Below are positions 33,722 through 42,064 of a stretch of DNA of 44,589 nucleotides, one piece after another. Within the stretch, counting starts at the first letter, position 1. The number at the start of each line of letters is the position of its first letter. The notes under the pieces were generated by a model. The model worked only from the letters and a program-made list of their open reading frames with translations, was not told the origin of the DNA and did not search any database. Location of the stretch: the NCBI GenBank assembly GCA_021807105.1, contig JAKAPL010000027.1:1-44589 (forward strand), given 5' to 3'. The translations under genes were made by a program, and so were the position numbers. The DNA is from Myxococcales bacterium. GTDB taxonomy: Bacteria; Myxococcota; Myxococcia; Myxococcales; JAKAPL01.

Positions 33722-34339
33722 ATCCGAGACGCCAGAACGAACCGCCGTATCCGTGCCCGAGAGGTCCGAGTGATCGGGAGCAACGGGGAGCAGCTCGGGA
33801 TCCTGCCGACCGACGTCGCGCTGTCCACGGCCCAGAAGGCGGGCCTCGACCTCGTCGAGATCTCGCCGACCGCGCAGCCGCCGGTCTGCAAGATCATGAA
33901 TTACGGCAAGTTCAAGTATGATGAGAAGAAGCGGGCGGCCCAGGCGAGGAAGAAGCAGGTCGTGGTCCAGGTCAAGGAGGTGAAGCTCCGCCCGAAGACC
34001 AACGAGCACGACTACGACTTCAAGCTCAAGGCCATCCGCCGGTTCATCGAGGAGGGCAACAAGTCGAAGGTGACGATCATGTTCCGGGGCCGCGAGATCG
34101 TCCACAAGGACATCGGACAGAAGATCCTGATGCGGGTCGTGGAGCATGTCCGCGACATCGCGGTGATCGAGCAGGTGCCGAGGATGGAGGGGCGGCAGAT
34201 GTTCATGGTCATCGCGCCGAGCCCGAAGATGAAGGCGCGCCCCGCGGCCCCACCCTCGCCGGCGGGCAGACCGCCGGTCCCGCCGCGGCCGCCCGCGGCG
34301 GCGCCGGTGAGCCCGCTGGCCGCGCCGGCCAAGAGCTAG
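33722..34339 (+). CDS. infC: Translation initiation factor IF-3, probable ATC start
   Basis: A 205-residue IF-3: N-terminal domain (RDARTNRRIRAREVRVIGSN), linker helix and C-terminal domain (RPKTNEHDYDFKLKAIRRFI, GRQMFMVIAP). About 37 residues of Ala/Pro-rich tail follow, similar in style to the M. xanthus IF-3 (Dsg), whose tail matters for development. The best Shine-Dalgarno, AAGGAGAG (33707-33714), is seven bases before ATC 33722. A TTG at 33704 overlaps the T-run and Shine-Dalgarno and has none of its own. Non-AUG starts (AUU, AUC) are the classic basis for IF-3 autoregulation. Downstream are rpmI and rplT in the conserved order. Confidence 0.92.
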   Translation: MRDARTNRRIRAREVRVIGSNGEQLGILPTDVALSTAQKAGLDLVEISPTAQPPVCKIMNYGKFKYDEKKRAAQARKKQVVVQVKEVKLRPKTNEHDYDFKLKAIRRFIEEGNKSKVTIMFRGREIVHKDIGQKILMRVVEHVRDIAVIEQVPRMEGRQMFMVIAPSPKMKARPAAPPSPAGRPPVPPRPPAAAPVSPLAAPAKS

Positions 34340-34354
34340 AACGGAGGAGACGAC

Positions 34355-34558
34355 GTGGGATACAAACTGAAGACGAACGGGGGCGCGAAGAAGCGCTTCA
34401 AGATGCGCAAGAGCGGCCGGATCTCCCACAAGCAGCGGGGTGTCCGGCACAACGCCGGGTCGAAGAACCAGAAGCGCAAGCTCCGCCTGCGCGGGCAGGC
34501 CGGACTCAAGCTGCGGGACGAGAAGAAGGTGAAGGAGCTGTTCCCCTACTCCCGCTGA
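34355..34558 (+). CDS. rpmI: 50S ribosomal protein L35
   Basis: 67 residues starting at GTG 34355 behind ACGGAGGAG. MGYKLKTNGGAKKRFKMRKS and the basic middle (ISHKQRGVRHNAGSKNQKRK) match L35; the usual N-terminal MPKxKT is slightly altered. It lies 15 bases after infC and 18 before rplT. Confidence 0.95.
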   Translation: MGYKLKTNGGAKKRFKMRKSGRISHKQRGVRHNAGSKNQKRKLRLRGQAGLKLRDEKKVKELFPYSR

Positions 34559-34576
34559 GGCGGACAAGGAGCGGAC

Positions 34577-34927
34577 ATGAGAGTCAAGCGAGGCGTCAAG
34601 GCGCGCCGGCGGCGCAATCGGGTATTGAAGCTGGCCAAGGGGTTCCGGGGCCGCAGGAAGAACTGCTACAAGCGGGCGAACCAGGCGGTGGAGCGGAGCC
34701 TCGACTTCGCGACCCGCGACCGGAGGGTGAAGAAGCGGGACCTGCGGGCGCTCTGGATCGTCCGGATCAACGCGGCCGCGCGGCTCATCGGGACGACCTA
34801 CGGGAAGCTGATCCACGGGCTCTCGCGGGCGGGCGTGGCGATCGACCGGAAGATCATGGCCGACCTCGCGGTGCGCGACCCGAAGGGGTTCCAGGCCATC
34901 GCCGCCGTCGCGAAGGGCGCGGCCTGA
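34577..34927 (+). CDS. rplT: 50S ribosomal protein L20
   Basis: 116 residues: [20 protein letters not shown] with the conserved [20 protein letters not shown], and [20 protein letters not shown]20 helps assemble the large subunit and in several bacteria represses its own operon by binding the leader; here a terminator hairpin upstream of infC is the possible target. AAGGAG precedes the ATG. Confidence 0.97.
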   Translation: MRVKRGVKARRRRNRVLKLAKGFRGRRKNCYKRANQAVERSLDFATRDRRVKKRDLRALWIVRINAAARLIGTTYGKLIHGLSRAGVAIDRKIMADLAVRDPKGFQAIAAVAKGAA

Positions 34928-34934
34928 GCTCCTG

Positions 34935-35105
34935 CTTGCGAGAATGCTCTCGCCGCGCAAAGATTTTGGGAGGCTCTTCCGGAGGCGAGGGGCGATGGGG
35001 GGAGCGGGGGGATCTGGGCTCCCCCAGCCGGCGGACCGCCGCCCGGCGGTCCGGAAGACGTAGCGCGGGCAAGCCCCTCGACCGCGTCGGGTCGCGGCGA
35101 TGACG
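34935..35105 (-). repeat. Dispersed repeat family C, copy C2
   Basis: The complement of this stretch resembles 2598-2755. The palindrome GGACCGCC-GCCC-GGCGGTCC (35033-35052) is conserved with a changed loop, as expected for a selected hairpin. It fills most of the 324-bp rplT-pheS gap. The remainder up to 35251 has no gene and no clear promoter. Confidence 0.6.
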
Positions 35106-35251
35106 GCCCGTGCCACGCGCCGGCCCCACGACCTTCGGGGCCGGGGGCGCGGGGATGAACCGTTGGACCGAGCCCGGCCGCCCGGTCCCTCGTCCCACCA
35201 GCGCGCGCGATCCCCGTCCCCGCCTGATCCCGCCTCCCCCCGGGGCCCTCG

Positions 35252-36310
35252 ATGGTGACCGCGGGTCAGCCGCAGCTCCTCCTCGGGGACCTCCTCGAGC
35301 GCGCGCGCCGGGAGATCCCGGCGGCGGGCGCGGATGAGCTGGAGGCGCAGCGGGTCCGGCTGCTCGGCAGGAAGGGCGAGCTGTCCGCGCTCCTGCGGGG
35401 GATGGGCGCGCTCCCTGCGGGCGAACGGCCGGCCGCCGGCGCGGCGGTCAACGCCGCCCGCGACGAGATCGAGGCGCTCCTCACGGCGCGGCGGGAGGCG
35501 ATCCTCCGGGAGGCGCGCGCGGCGGAGCTGGGCGGGGCGCCGATCGACGTGACCCTGCCCGGCCGCCGGATCGCGGCGCGGGGCCGGCGCCACCCCGTCT
35601 CCGAGGCCCAGGACGATCTCGTCGAGATCCTCGCGCGCATGGGGTACGAGGTCGCCGAGGGGCCCGAGATCGAGCTGGACTACTACAACTTCGAGGCGCT
35701 CAACATGCCGCCGGACCATCCGGCCCGCGACATGCAGGACACCTTCTACGTCCGGCCGCCCGCCGGAGCGCGGACCGCGGGGCCCATCCTCCTGCGGACC
35801 CACACGAGCCCGGTCCAGATCCGGACCATGCTCGCCCGTCCGCCGCCCGTGCGCATCTGCTCACCGGGCAAGGTCTACCGGCGGGACGACGACCCGACCC
35901 ACAGCCCGATGTTCCACCAGATCGAGGTCCTCTGCGTCGACCGGGACATCACGTTCGGCCACCTCGCCGGGACGCTCGATGCCTTCGTGCGGGGCTTCTT
36001 CGGCGAGGACTTCCGCGTGCGGCTGCGGCCGAGCTACTTCCCGTTCGTCGAGCCAGGGGCGGAGGTGGACGTGACCTGCACGTTCTGTCTCGGGAAGGGC
36101 TGCCGGACCTGCAAGGGGAGCGGGTTCGTCGAGGTGCTCGGCGCGGGGCTCGTCCACCCGCGCGTGCTGCGGGCCGTCGGCTACGATCCTGAGGAGGTCT
36201 CGGGGTTCGCCTTCGGCTGCGGCATCGACCGGCTGGCGATGCTCCGCTCGGGAATCGACGACCTGCGCCTCTTCTTCGAGAACGACCTGCGCTTCCTGGA
36301 GCAGGCGTAA
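35252..36310 (+). CDS. pheS: Phenylalanyl-tRNA synthetase alpha subunit
   Basis: A 352-residue class II synthetase subunit. The N-terminal coiled coil (about 1-95) binds tRNA. The core has motif 1 (EGPEIELDYYNFEALNMP), motif 2 (RICSPGKVYRRDDDPTHSPMFHQIE) and motif 3 (GFAFGCGIDRLAML). A C-x2-C-x4-C-x2-C knuckle (CTFCLGKGCRTCKGSG) lies between motifs 2 and 3; this probable zinc-binding insert is known in a subset of bacterial PheS. Start ATG 35252; GTG 35255 is an alternative. One base separates the stop from pheT. Confidence 0.95.
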   Translation: MVTAGQPQLLLGDLLERARREIPAAGADELEAQRVRLLGRKGELSALLRGMGALPAGERPAAGAAVNAARDEIEALLTARREAILREARAAELGGAPIDVTLPGRRIAARGRRHPVSEAQDDLVEILARMGYEVAEGPEIELDYYNFEALNMPPDHPARDMQDTFYVRPPAGARTAGPILLRTHTSPVQIRTMLARPPPVRICSPGKVYRRDDDPTHSPMFHQIEVLCVDRDITFGHLAGTLDAFVRGFFGEDFRVRLRPSYFPFVEPGAEVDVTCTFCLGKGCRTCKGSGFVEVLGAGLVHPRVLRAVGYDPEEVSGFAFGCGIDRLAMLRSGIDDLRLFFENDLRFLEQA

Positions 36311-36311
36311 C

Positions 36312-38516
36312 GTGCGGATCTCGCTCGCCTGGCTCGCGGATCTCGTCGCGCTGCCGCCCGCCGCGGAGCTCGCGGAGGGGCTGACCTTCGCGGGGCTCGA
36401 GGTCGAGCGGATCGAGGAGGTCGGGGACGACACGGTCTTCGAGATCAACGTCACGCCCAACCGCGCCGACTGCCTCTCGCACCTCGGCATCGCGCGCGAG
36501 GTCTCGGCGCGGATCGGCGCCCCGCTGCGCGCGCCGCCGCGCGGGTCCCTCCCGCGGGCTTTTCCGGGACCCCAGCAGGCCCTCTCCGCCGGCAGGGGAG
36601 GGGATCTCCTTCCCCGCGCTCCAGCAGGAGCGTCCCCCGTCTCTCGGGGCGCGGGCGACGGGGCCGGGGAAGCGGGGCCCGGGAGCTTGCCGGCGTGGCT
36701 CGCGCGCGTCCCCGCGCCCCCGCGCATCGACGCGCCCGACCGGTGCGGCCGCTACCTCGGCCAGGCGATCGCGGCGCCGGGGAAGGGCGCCTTCGCGGCG
36801 CCGTCCCCTCCCTGGATGCAGGCGAGGCTCGCCGCCTGCGGGGTGAGGCCGATCGGCCTCGCCGTCGACGTGACCAACTACGTGATGCTGGAGCTGGGGC
36901 AGCCGCTCCACGCCTTCGACCTCTCGGCCGTGCAAGCCATCGTCGTGAGGACCTCGCGCGAGGGGGAGCGGCTCCGGACCCTCGACGGGAACGCCCCGCG
37001 GCTCGTCCCCGGGGACCTCCTCATCTGCGACGGAGAGCGGCCGATCGCGCTCGCCGGGGTGATGGGCGGGGAAGCGAGCGCCGTGACGGAGGAGAGCTCT
37101 GCGCTCTACCTCGAGGCGGCGTGGTTCGCGCCGGAGGGGATCCGGCGGACGGCGCGGCGGCTCTCCCTGCACACGGAGTCCTCCCACCGGTTCGAGCGCG
37201 GCGTGGATCCGAAGCTCCCGGAGAGGGCGCTCGAGCGGGCGGTGCGGCTGCTCTTCGGGGCGGTGGCCGGCCTCACCGCCGCCCCGCCCCAGGCGGCCGA
37301 GGGGAGGCTGCCTTCGCGCCGGCCGGTCGTGCTCCGCTTCGCGCGCGTGGGGCGGCTGCTCGGCGCCGAGGTCCCGGCCGAGGAGTCGAGACGATGGCTC
37401 GGCGCGCTCGGCTTCGTGGAGGAGCGGCGCGACGAGCGCGAGGTCGAGCTCGCCGTCCCGAGCTGGCGGTTCGACGTCGACGGCGAGGTCGATCTCGTCG
37501 AGGAGATCGCGCGGCTCCGTGGCTACGACCGGATCGCGCCGTCGCTCCCGGGGAGCGGGAGGCCGCCCGCCGCCCCGGCCTGGCAGCGGCCGCTCGCCCT
37601 CGCGCGCGCCGTCTTCTCGGCCCATGGCTTCCACGAGGCCGTCCACTACAGCTTCGTCTCGCGGGGGGACGGCGACCCCGCCGCCCCGGTCGAGCTCGAA
37701 AACCCGTTGGGGGACGAGCAGGCGGCGCTGCGCGGCTCGCTCCTGCCCGGCCTCTGCGGGAGCCTCCGGCGTGCCCTCGCGCACCTGCCGCAGGTGGCGG
37801 GGCGTCCGCCTGCGGTCCGCCTCTACGAGAGCGGGCGGACCTACGGCTGGCCGGCGGCCGATGAACGGACCACGGGGCCGGCCAGGGAGCGATGGAGGCT
37901 CTCCTGCCTCGCCTACGGGCCCCGGAGCCCGGTGGACTGGGGGCGCGGGCGGGGCGGGGAGCCGGTCGATTTCTTCGACATGAAGGGGCTCGTGGAGGGG
38001 CTGGCCGAGGCGCTGGGGCTGCCCGCCGCCTTCGCCCCCTCCGCGTCGCCCTGGCTCCACCCCCGCCAGGCGGCGAGCCTGACGATCGGCGGCCGGGAGG
38101 CTGGCGTGCTCGGCGAGCTCCACCCGGACCTGGCCGAGCGGTTCGAGCTGCCGCGGGGCGTCTTCGTCGCGGAGCTCTCGGCGGATCTGCTGCTGGCGGC
38201 GTATCGCCCCCCGCGCTTCTCGGGCGTCCCGAAGTTCCCGGCGGTCCTGCGCGATCTCGCGCTCGTGGTCGCCGGGGACGTGACCGCGGCCCAGGTCGAG
38301 GCGGCGCTGCGGGAGGCGGGCGGGGCGCTGCTCGAGGCGGCCGTGCTCTTCGACCTGTACGCCGGGCCGCCCCTGCCGGAGGGCCACCGGAGCCTCGCGT
38401 ACTCGCTCCGCTTCCGCGCGGCGGATCGGACGCTCACCGACGCGGAGGTCGCGGCGGTCCACGCGGCCATCGTCGCCGCCGCGCGGGAGAAGCTCGGCGC
38501 GCGGCTGCGCGGTTGA
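36312..38516 (+). CDS. pheT: Phenylalanyl-tRNA synthetase beta subunit lacking the EMAP domain
   Basis: 734 residues from GTG. The start (MRISLAWLADLVALPP..FAGLEVERIEEVGDD) runs directly into TVFEINVTPNRADCLSHLG at residue 41. In E. coli PheT about 110 residues of OB-fold EMAP/tRNA-binding domain lie between these points, so that domain is absent. The B3/B4 editing region (VDVTNYVMLELGQPLHAFD), B5 (SWRFDVDGEVDLVEEIARLRG), core and C-terminal anticodon-binding FDX-ACB domain (SGVPKFPAVLRDLALVV) are present. Residues 75-128 are a Gly/Pro/Ala-rich low-complexity insertion without counterpart in E. coli. No frameshift is needed. Confidence 0.93.
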   Translation: MRISLAWLADLVALPPAAELAEGLTFAGLEVERIEEVGDDTVFEINVTPNRADCLSHLGIAREVSARIGAPLRAPPRGSLPRAFPGPQQALSAGRGGDLLPRAPAGASPVSRGAGDGAGEAGPGSLPAWLARVPAPPRIDAPDRCGRYLGQAIAAPGKGAFAAPSPPWMQARLAACGVRPIGLAVDVTNYVMLELGQPLHAFDLSAVQAIVVRTSREGERLRTLDGNAPRLVPGDLLICDGERPIALAGVMGGEASAVTEESSALYLEAAWFAPEGIRRTARRLSLHTESSHRFERGVDPKLPERALERAVRLLFGAVAGLTAAPPQAAEGRLPSRRPVVLRFARVGRLLGAEVPAEESRRWLGALGFVEERRDEREVELAVPSWRFDVDGEVDLVEEIARLRGYDRIAPSLPGSGRPPAAPAWQRPLALARAVFSAHGFHEAVHYSFVSRGDGDPAAPVELENPLGDEQAALRGSLLPGLCGSLRRALAHLPQVAGRPPAVRLYESGRTYGWPAADERTTGPARERWRLSCLAYGPRSPVDWGRGRGGEPVDFFDMKGLVEGLAEALGLPAAFAPSASPWLHPRQAASLTIGGREAGVLGELHPDLAERFELPRGVFVAELSADLLLAAYRPPRFSGVPKFPAVLRDLALVVAGDVTAAQVEAALREAGGALLEAAVLFDLYAGPPLPEGHRSLAYSLRFRAADRTLTDAEVAAVHAAIVAAAREKLGARLRG

Positions 38517-38552
38517 TTGACAGCCCGGGCGGCGGCCGGGGAGGATGGCGCC

Positions 38553-39032
38553 ATGGCGCTGGAAGGCAAGGCCCAGGTGCTGGCGCGCTGCGCGCTCTTC
38601 GAGGACTTCACGCCGACCGGCCTCGCCATCTTCGCCGGGATCGTGGGCGAACGTCCCGTGCCGGCGGGCGCGCCGCTCTTCGTCGAGGGGATGGCCTCCG
38701 ACGCGCTCTACGTCGTGGAGTCGGGCGAGCTGCGCGTCGAGATGAGGGACGCACAGGGGGGGCAGACCGAGCTGGGGCGGATCGGCCCCAACGAGACCCT
38801 GGGGCAGATGGCGCTGCTCCAGCCGGGCGGCGTGCGGCTCGTCACCGCCATCGCCGCCGAGCCGACCGTCGTCCTCGAGCTTCGGGCGCGGGACTTCACG
38901 CGGCTCCAGGCGGAGAAGCCGCAGGCCTGCGTGAAGCTCATGAGGGCGATCGCCCAGCAGCTCGGCCGCGCCCTCGGCGACAGCCGCGACGCGATCGCGC
39001 GGGCGGCGCAGAGCTCCGCCCCCCGGGGCTGA
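38553..39032 (+). CDS. Single-domain cyclic-nucleotide-binding protein
   Basis: A 159-residue CRP-type cNMP-binding fold without a DNA-binding domain: the beta-roll (FVEGMASDALYVVESGELRVEM), the phosphate-binding cassette region (GPNETLGQMALLQPGGVRLVTAIA) and a final helix. The usual Glu after LG is Gln here and the Arg is shifted, so nucleotide binding is uncertain. Such stand-alone domains are frequent in myxobacteria as regulators or partners of kinases. Start ATG 38553 with GGGGAGGA upstream; it follows pheT after 36 bases. Confidence 0.8.
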   Translation: MALEGKAQVLARCALFEDFTPTGLAIFAGIVGERPVPAGAPLFVEGMASDALYVVESGELRVEMRDAQGGQTELGRIGPNETLGQMALLQPGGVRLVTAIAAEPTVVLELRARDFTRLQAEKPQACVKLMRAIAQQLGRALGDSRDAIARAAQSSAPRG

Positions 39033-39047
39033 CCGCTCTCTTCCTCT

Positions 39048-39067
39048 CCCGCTCCGTAAAGAGCGGG
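39048..39067 (+). terminator. Hairpin after the cNMP-binding gene
   Basis: Perfect 7-bp stem CCCGCTC-CGTAAA-GAGCGGG, 15 bases past the stop and upstream of the next promoter. It lacks a T-run, so termination strength is uncertain. Confidence 0.45.
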
Positions 39068-39087
39068 TCGGCTCCACCGCCTCCTGC

Positions 39088-39116
39088 TTGCCCGGCGGGG
39101 GTGAAGCCTCTATAGT
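39088..39116 (+). promoter_or_regulatory. Sigma-70-type promoter of the calcineurin-like lipoprotein gene
   Basis: TTGCCC (39088-39093), 17-base spacer, TATAGT (39111-39116), placing the transcript start about 30 bases before the ATG at 39154. Confidence 0.6.
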
Positions 39117-39153
39117 CCGCGCGCTGAAATCTCTGATCGCTCCGAGGTCTGCC

Positions 39154-40245
39154 ATGCGTGTCGCTCTCGCGTCGTTCGGCTCTCTCGCCCTGGCCCTGGT
39201 GGCCTGTCAGAAGTCCCCGCCCGCGCCGCCGCCGGCCCCCGCGCCTCCCGCCGCGAAGCCGGCCGCCCCGCCGGACGTGACCGCCTCGATCGCCGGGACG
39301 AGCGATCCCGAGTGTGTCGGACCCCTGACGTCCGCGCCGCCGCAGACCCTCTCCGCCGGCGGCCGCTCGTGGACGATCGCGGGCTACAAGCTCGTCCTCG
39401 ACGTGCCGGCCGGCGCGCCGGTGACCGTCGGCGTCGTCGCCAACGCCGACGAGGCGAGCCCCGAGAACCTCGCGGCGCTCGGCGCCTACGAGGCCTTCTT
39501 CAAGGCGAACGGCGCCCAGGTCATCGTCGTGGACGGCGACAGCGGCGACACGGCGGCGGCCATCCAGGGCGTCCTCGGCTCGCTCGCGAAGGGCGGCGTG
39601 CCCGTGCTCGCGCAGATCGGCAACCGCGAGCCCAAGGGCGCGTTCCTCGCCGGCGTGGCCGCGGCGGCCAAGGAGTTTCCGAACGTCTTCAACGCGAGCC
39701 GGATCCGCGAGGTCGACGTGGGCGACGTGAAGCTCCTCACGCTGCCCGGCTACCATGACCCGCGCTACCTCCTGGCGGGCAAGGACGGCTGCCTCTACCA
39801 TCGCGACGATGTCCAGGCGCTCGCGACCCTCGCCAAGGGGCTCACGGGGAGCCTCGTGCTCGTCTCGCACGGCCCGCCGAAGGGCGAGGGGCCGGCCGCG
39901 CTCGACCGGGTCGAGAGTCCCGCGGCCAACGTGGGCGACCCCAACCTCACGACCCTCCTCGCCTCCGCGCATATCCCCTTCGGGATCTTCGCGAACATCA
40001 TCGAGGCCGGCGGAAAGGCGACGGACCTCCATGGCGACAAGACGATCCCACCGGGGACCTGGGCGAGCGAGCTCTACCTGAACCCGGGCGCCGGCGACAC
40101 CGTCCCGTGGGCGATGAACGACGGCAGCCGCGCGAAGGGGATGGCGGCCGTCCTCTCCTTCAAGGGCGGGCAGGCGTCCTACCAGATCCTCCGCCTCGGC
40201 GGCGCGGCCCCCGCCGCGGCTCCCGCCCCGACGGCGGCGAAGTAG
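39154..40245 (+). CDS. Calcineurin-like phosphoesterase-type lipoprotein
   Basis: A 363-residue lipoprotein. The signal peptide ends in LALALVAC (lipobox), followed by a Pro/Ala linker rich in Lys. The folded part resembles a metallophosphoesterase: VIVVDGDSGDT, a QIGNREPKG block in the place of the GNHE motif, LPGYHDPRYL and VLVSHGPPKGEG. The metal ligands are not all canonical (GNRE rather than GNHE), so activity is uncertain and a degenerate relative is possible. It ends with an Ala/Pro tail. GAGG precedes the ATG. It converges with the DedA gene, 11 bases apart. Confidence 0.65.
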   Translation: MRVALASFGSLALALVACQKSPPAPPPAPAPPAAKPAAPPDVTASIAGTSDPECVGPLTSAPPQTLSAGGRSWTIAGYKLVLDVPAGAPVTVGVVANADEASPENLAALGAYEAFFKANGAQVIVVDGDSGDTAAAIQGVLGSLAKGGVPVLAQIGNREPKGAFLAGVAAAAKEFPNVFNASRIREVDVGDVKLLTLPGYHDPRYLLAGKDGCLYHRDDVQALATLAKGLTGSLVLVSHGPPKGEGPAALDRVESPAANVGDPNLTTLLASAHIPFGIFANIIEAGGKATDLHGDKTIPPGTWASELYLNPGAGDTVPWAMNDGSRAKGMAAVLSFKGGQASYQILRLGGAAPAAAPAPTAAK

Positions 40246-40256
40246 GGCGCGCCCGG

Positions 40257-40943
40257 CTACTCCGAGCCGGTCTGGCGCCGCCGGACGGGGAGCGCCTCCG
40301 CCGCCGCGCCGTTCTCCGGGGCGGCGGGCGACGCCTCGGCCGTCTCTCCGTTGCGCCGCCAGAAGAAGACGAAGATCGCGGCGCCCACCAGGGCGGCGAG
40401 CCCGAACACCACCCAGCGGGTCCTCTCGACCCAGACGAGCGAGGCGGCGAGGTGGCGTCCGAAGCCGCGGCCCGTCAGGATCCAGAAGGGGGCCGAGACG
40501 CAGGCGGCCACCGCGTCGAAGAGGAGGAATTTCCAGAGGTTCATGGAGATCCCGCCGGCGGTGAAGAAGGTGACCACGCGGATGCCGGGCAGGAAGCGGG
40601 CCGCGAAGACGATGCCCTCGCCGTGCCGGGCGAACTGACCCTCGACCTTCTGCAGCTTCGCGTCGGTCAGGTGGCGATGGAGCCAGTGCGTGTGGGCGAT
40701 CCGCTGGGCGTAGCGGCGACCGGCCCCGAAGACGAGGAGATCGCCGCCGAGGATGCCCGTGAGGGCGCAGCCGAGCATCACCCAGAGGTTCGCGTAGCCG
40801 GCGTAGATGAGGTAGCCGCCCGTGACGAGCGCCACGTCCTCGGGCAGCGGCAGCCCGAGGCCGCAGGCGATGAGGAGGCCGAAGACCAGCGGGTAGGCGA
40901 GCGCCCCGTGCGTGATGAGCATCTGGCGGATGAACAGGCTCAA
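40257..40943 (-). CDS. DedA/SNARE-associated family membrane protein
   Basis: A 228-residue protein with the DedA (VTT) layout: GLGLPLPEDVALVTGGYLIY at the first re-entrant region, GDLLVFGAGRRYAQRI, then FAARFLPGIRVVTFFTAGGISM, the arginine-containing family motif. DedA proteins are linked to lipid (undecaprenyl phosphate or phospholipid) translocation and membrane homeostasis. An Ala/Glu-rich tail is added at the C-terminus. The start is TTG, with GAGGA about ten bases upstream, and it begins 13 bases after the preceding gene's stop. Confidence 0.88.
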   Translation of the reverse strand: MSLFIRQMLITHGALAYPLVFGLLIACGLGLPLPEDVALVTGGYLIYAGYANLWVMLGCALTGILGGDLLVFGAGRRYAQRIAHTHWLHRHLTDAKLQKVEGQFARHGEGIVFAARFLPGIRVVTFFTAGGISMNLWKFLLFDAVAACVSAPFWILTGRGFGRHLAASLVWVERTRWVVFGLAALVGAAIFVFFWRRNGETAEASPAAPENGAAAEALPVRRRQTGSE

Positions 40944-40956
40944 GGTTCTCTTGTCC

Positions 40957-42045
40957 TCATCGGCGGCGGGGCCCCGCCGCCGCCTCTTCGCCCGGGCCGA
41001 CCTTGCGGGCGTCCAGCGTTCCCAGGGCGGTGGCGGTCCGTTCCAGCGCCGAGCCCTCGCCGCCGCCGGGCGGCTCCCGGAGCGTCCGGTCCAGCTCGGC
41101 GGTGAGCCAACAGCCCGACTTCACGGCGCCGGCCAGCTCCTCGTCGCGCTCGGCCGGCAGCGCCTCGGCCGCGACCGCGAGCGAGAAGCAGCGCGTCAGG
41201 TACTGGGCGGGCGAGAGCGCCCCGTCGGGCAGGCCGAGCCGCCGCACGTGCTCCACGAGCTCCGGCAGCCCCTTGACGGCCGCCGCCCGTTCGCCGAGGA
41301 GCGGCCCCGCGCGGACGCTCGCGTAGGCGGCCATCACCGCGCGCAGGTCGTCCGGGTCGCCGCCCGCCCCGGGGCCGACCACGAGCACGCTCCCCGCGCC
41401 CCACCGGACGCCGTAGCCGAGCCCGGCGCCGTCGAGGAGGTTCACGACCACCGTTGGCGGCGGCGGCTTCTCGGCGTGTGGGCTCTCGAGCATCCGATCG
41501 GCCTGCGCGAACGCGGCGTCCAGCCGGGGAAGGTAACCCTTCAAGGCGGCGCGGTATTGCGGCAGCGTCTCGGCGTACAACCGGTCCAGCTTCCCCTCGG
41601 CCCACCAGCGCGCGAGCAGGGTCTCGAAGCCCGCGAGCGGCGCGCTCTCGGAGGGCACCGCCCCCCGGGCGAAGGTGGGCGCGGGCCCCAGGGCGACGGC
41701 GTAGGCCACGTACGCCCGCCGCGGCAGCGGGTGGGCATCCATGAACGCCTGGAAGAGCCCGGCCAGCTCCGGCGACATCGTGGCCCTCTGCCGGACGGTC
41801 GCGCGCGCGGCGGAGAGCTCCGGCCTGGGGATCGGATCGCGGCGCGCCAGCGGGCCGGCGTCGTAGCCCAGGGCGTTCCAGGCCGAGAACAGGGCGAAGA
41901 TCCGCGTGTCCGCCGACAGCTCGATCCCCTGATCGGAGATCAGGCTCGCGTACCAGTCGGGCGCCAGCTCGGCCCGCCCCTGCCTCGCCGAGGCCATCAG
42001 GGCGAGGAGGGCGGCGGCGGCGATCGTCTTGCGGGTCGTGGCCAT
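40957..42045 (-). CDS. Exported protein of unknown function
   Basis: A 362-residue protein from ATG 42045 with a signal peptide (RKTIAAAALLALMASARQGRA, ending before ELAPDWY). The mature part is helical, with ADTRIFALFSAWNALGYDAG near the start, and a later VVVNLLDGAGLGYGVRWGAG. The first motif resembles secreted proteins annotated as DUF4932-like peptidase relatives, but no HExxH zinc motif is visible, so no enzyme function is claimed. It lies in a minus-strand run with the wHTH membrane protein upstream and DedA downstream, with short gaps. GTG 42063 is an alternative start. Confidence 0.7.
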   Translation of the reverse strand: MATTRKTIAAAALLALMASARQGRAELAPDWYASLISDQGIELSADTRIFALFSAWNALGYDAGPLARRDPIPRPELSAARATVRQRATMSPELAGLFQAFMDAHPLPRRAYVAYAVALGPAPTFARGAVPSESAPLAGFETLLARWWAEGKLDRLYAETLPQYRAALKGYLPRLDAAFAQADRMLESPHAEKPPPPTVVVNLLDGAGLGYGVRWGAGSVLVVGPGAGGDPDDLRAVMAAYASVRAGPLLGERAAAVKGLPELVEHVRRLGLPDGALSPAQYLTRCFSLAVAAEALPAERDEELAGAVKSGCWLTAELDRTLREPPGGGEGSALERTATALGTLDARKVGPGEEAAAGPRRR

Positions 42046-42064
42046 CACGGTTGTTCGTTCCACC

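Noticed and set aside
40957..42045. Metalloprotease assignment for the exported protein
   Set aside because: No HExxH or other zinc motif can be seen, so only an unknown exported protein is reported.
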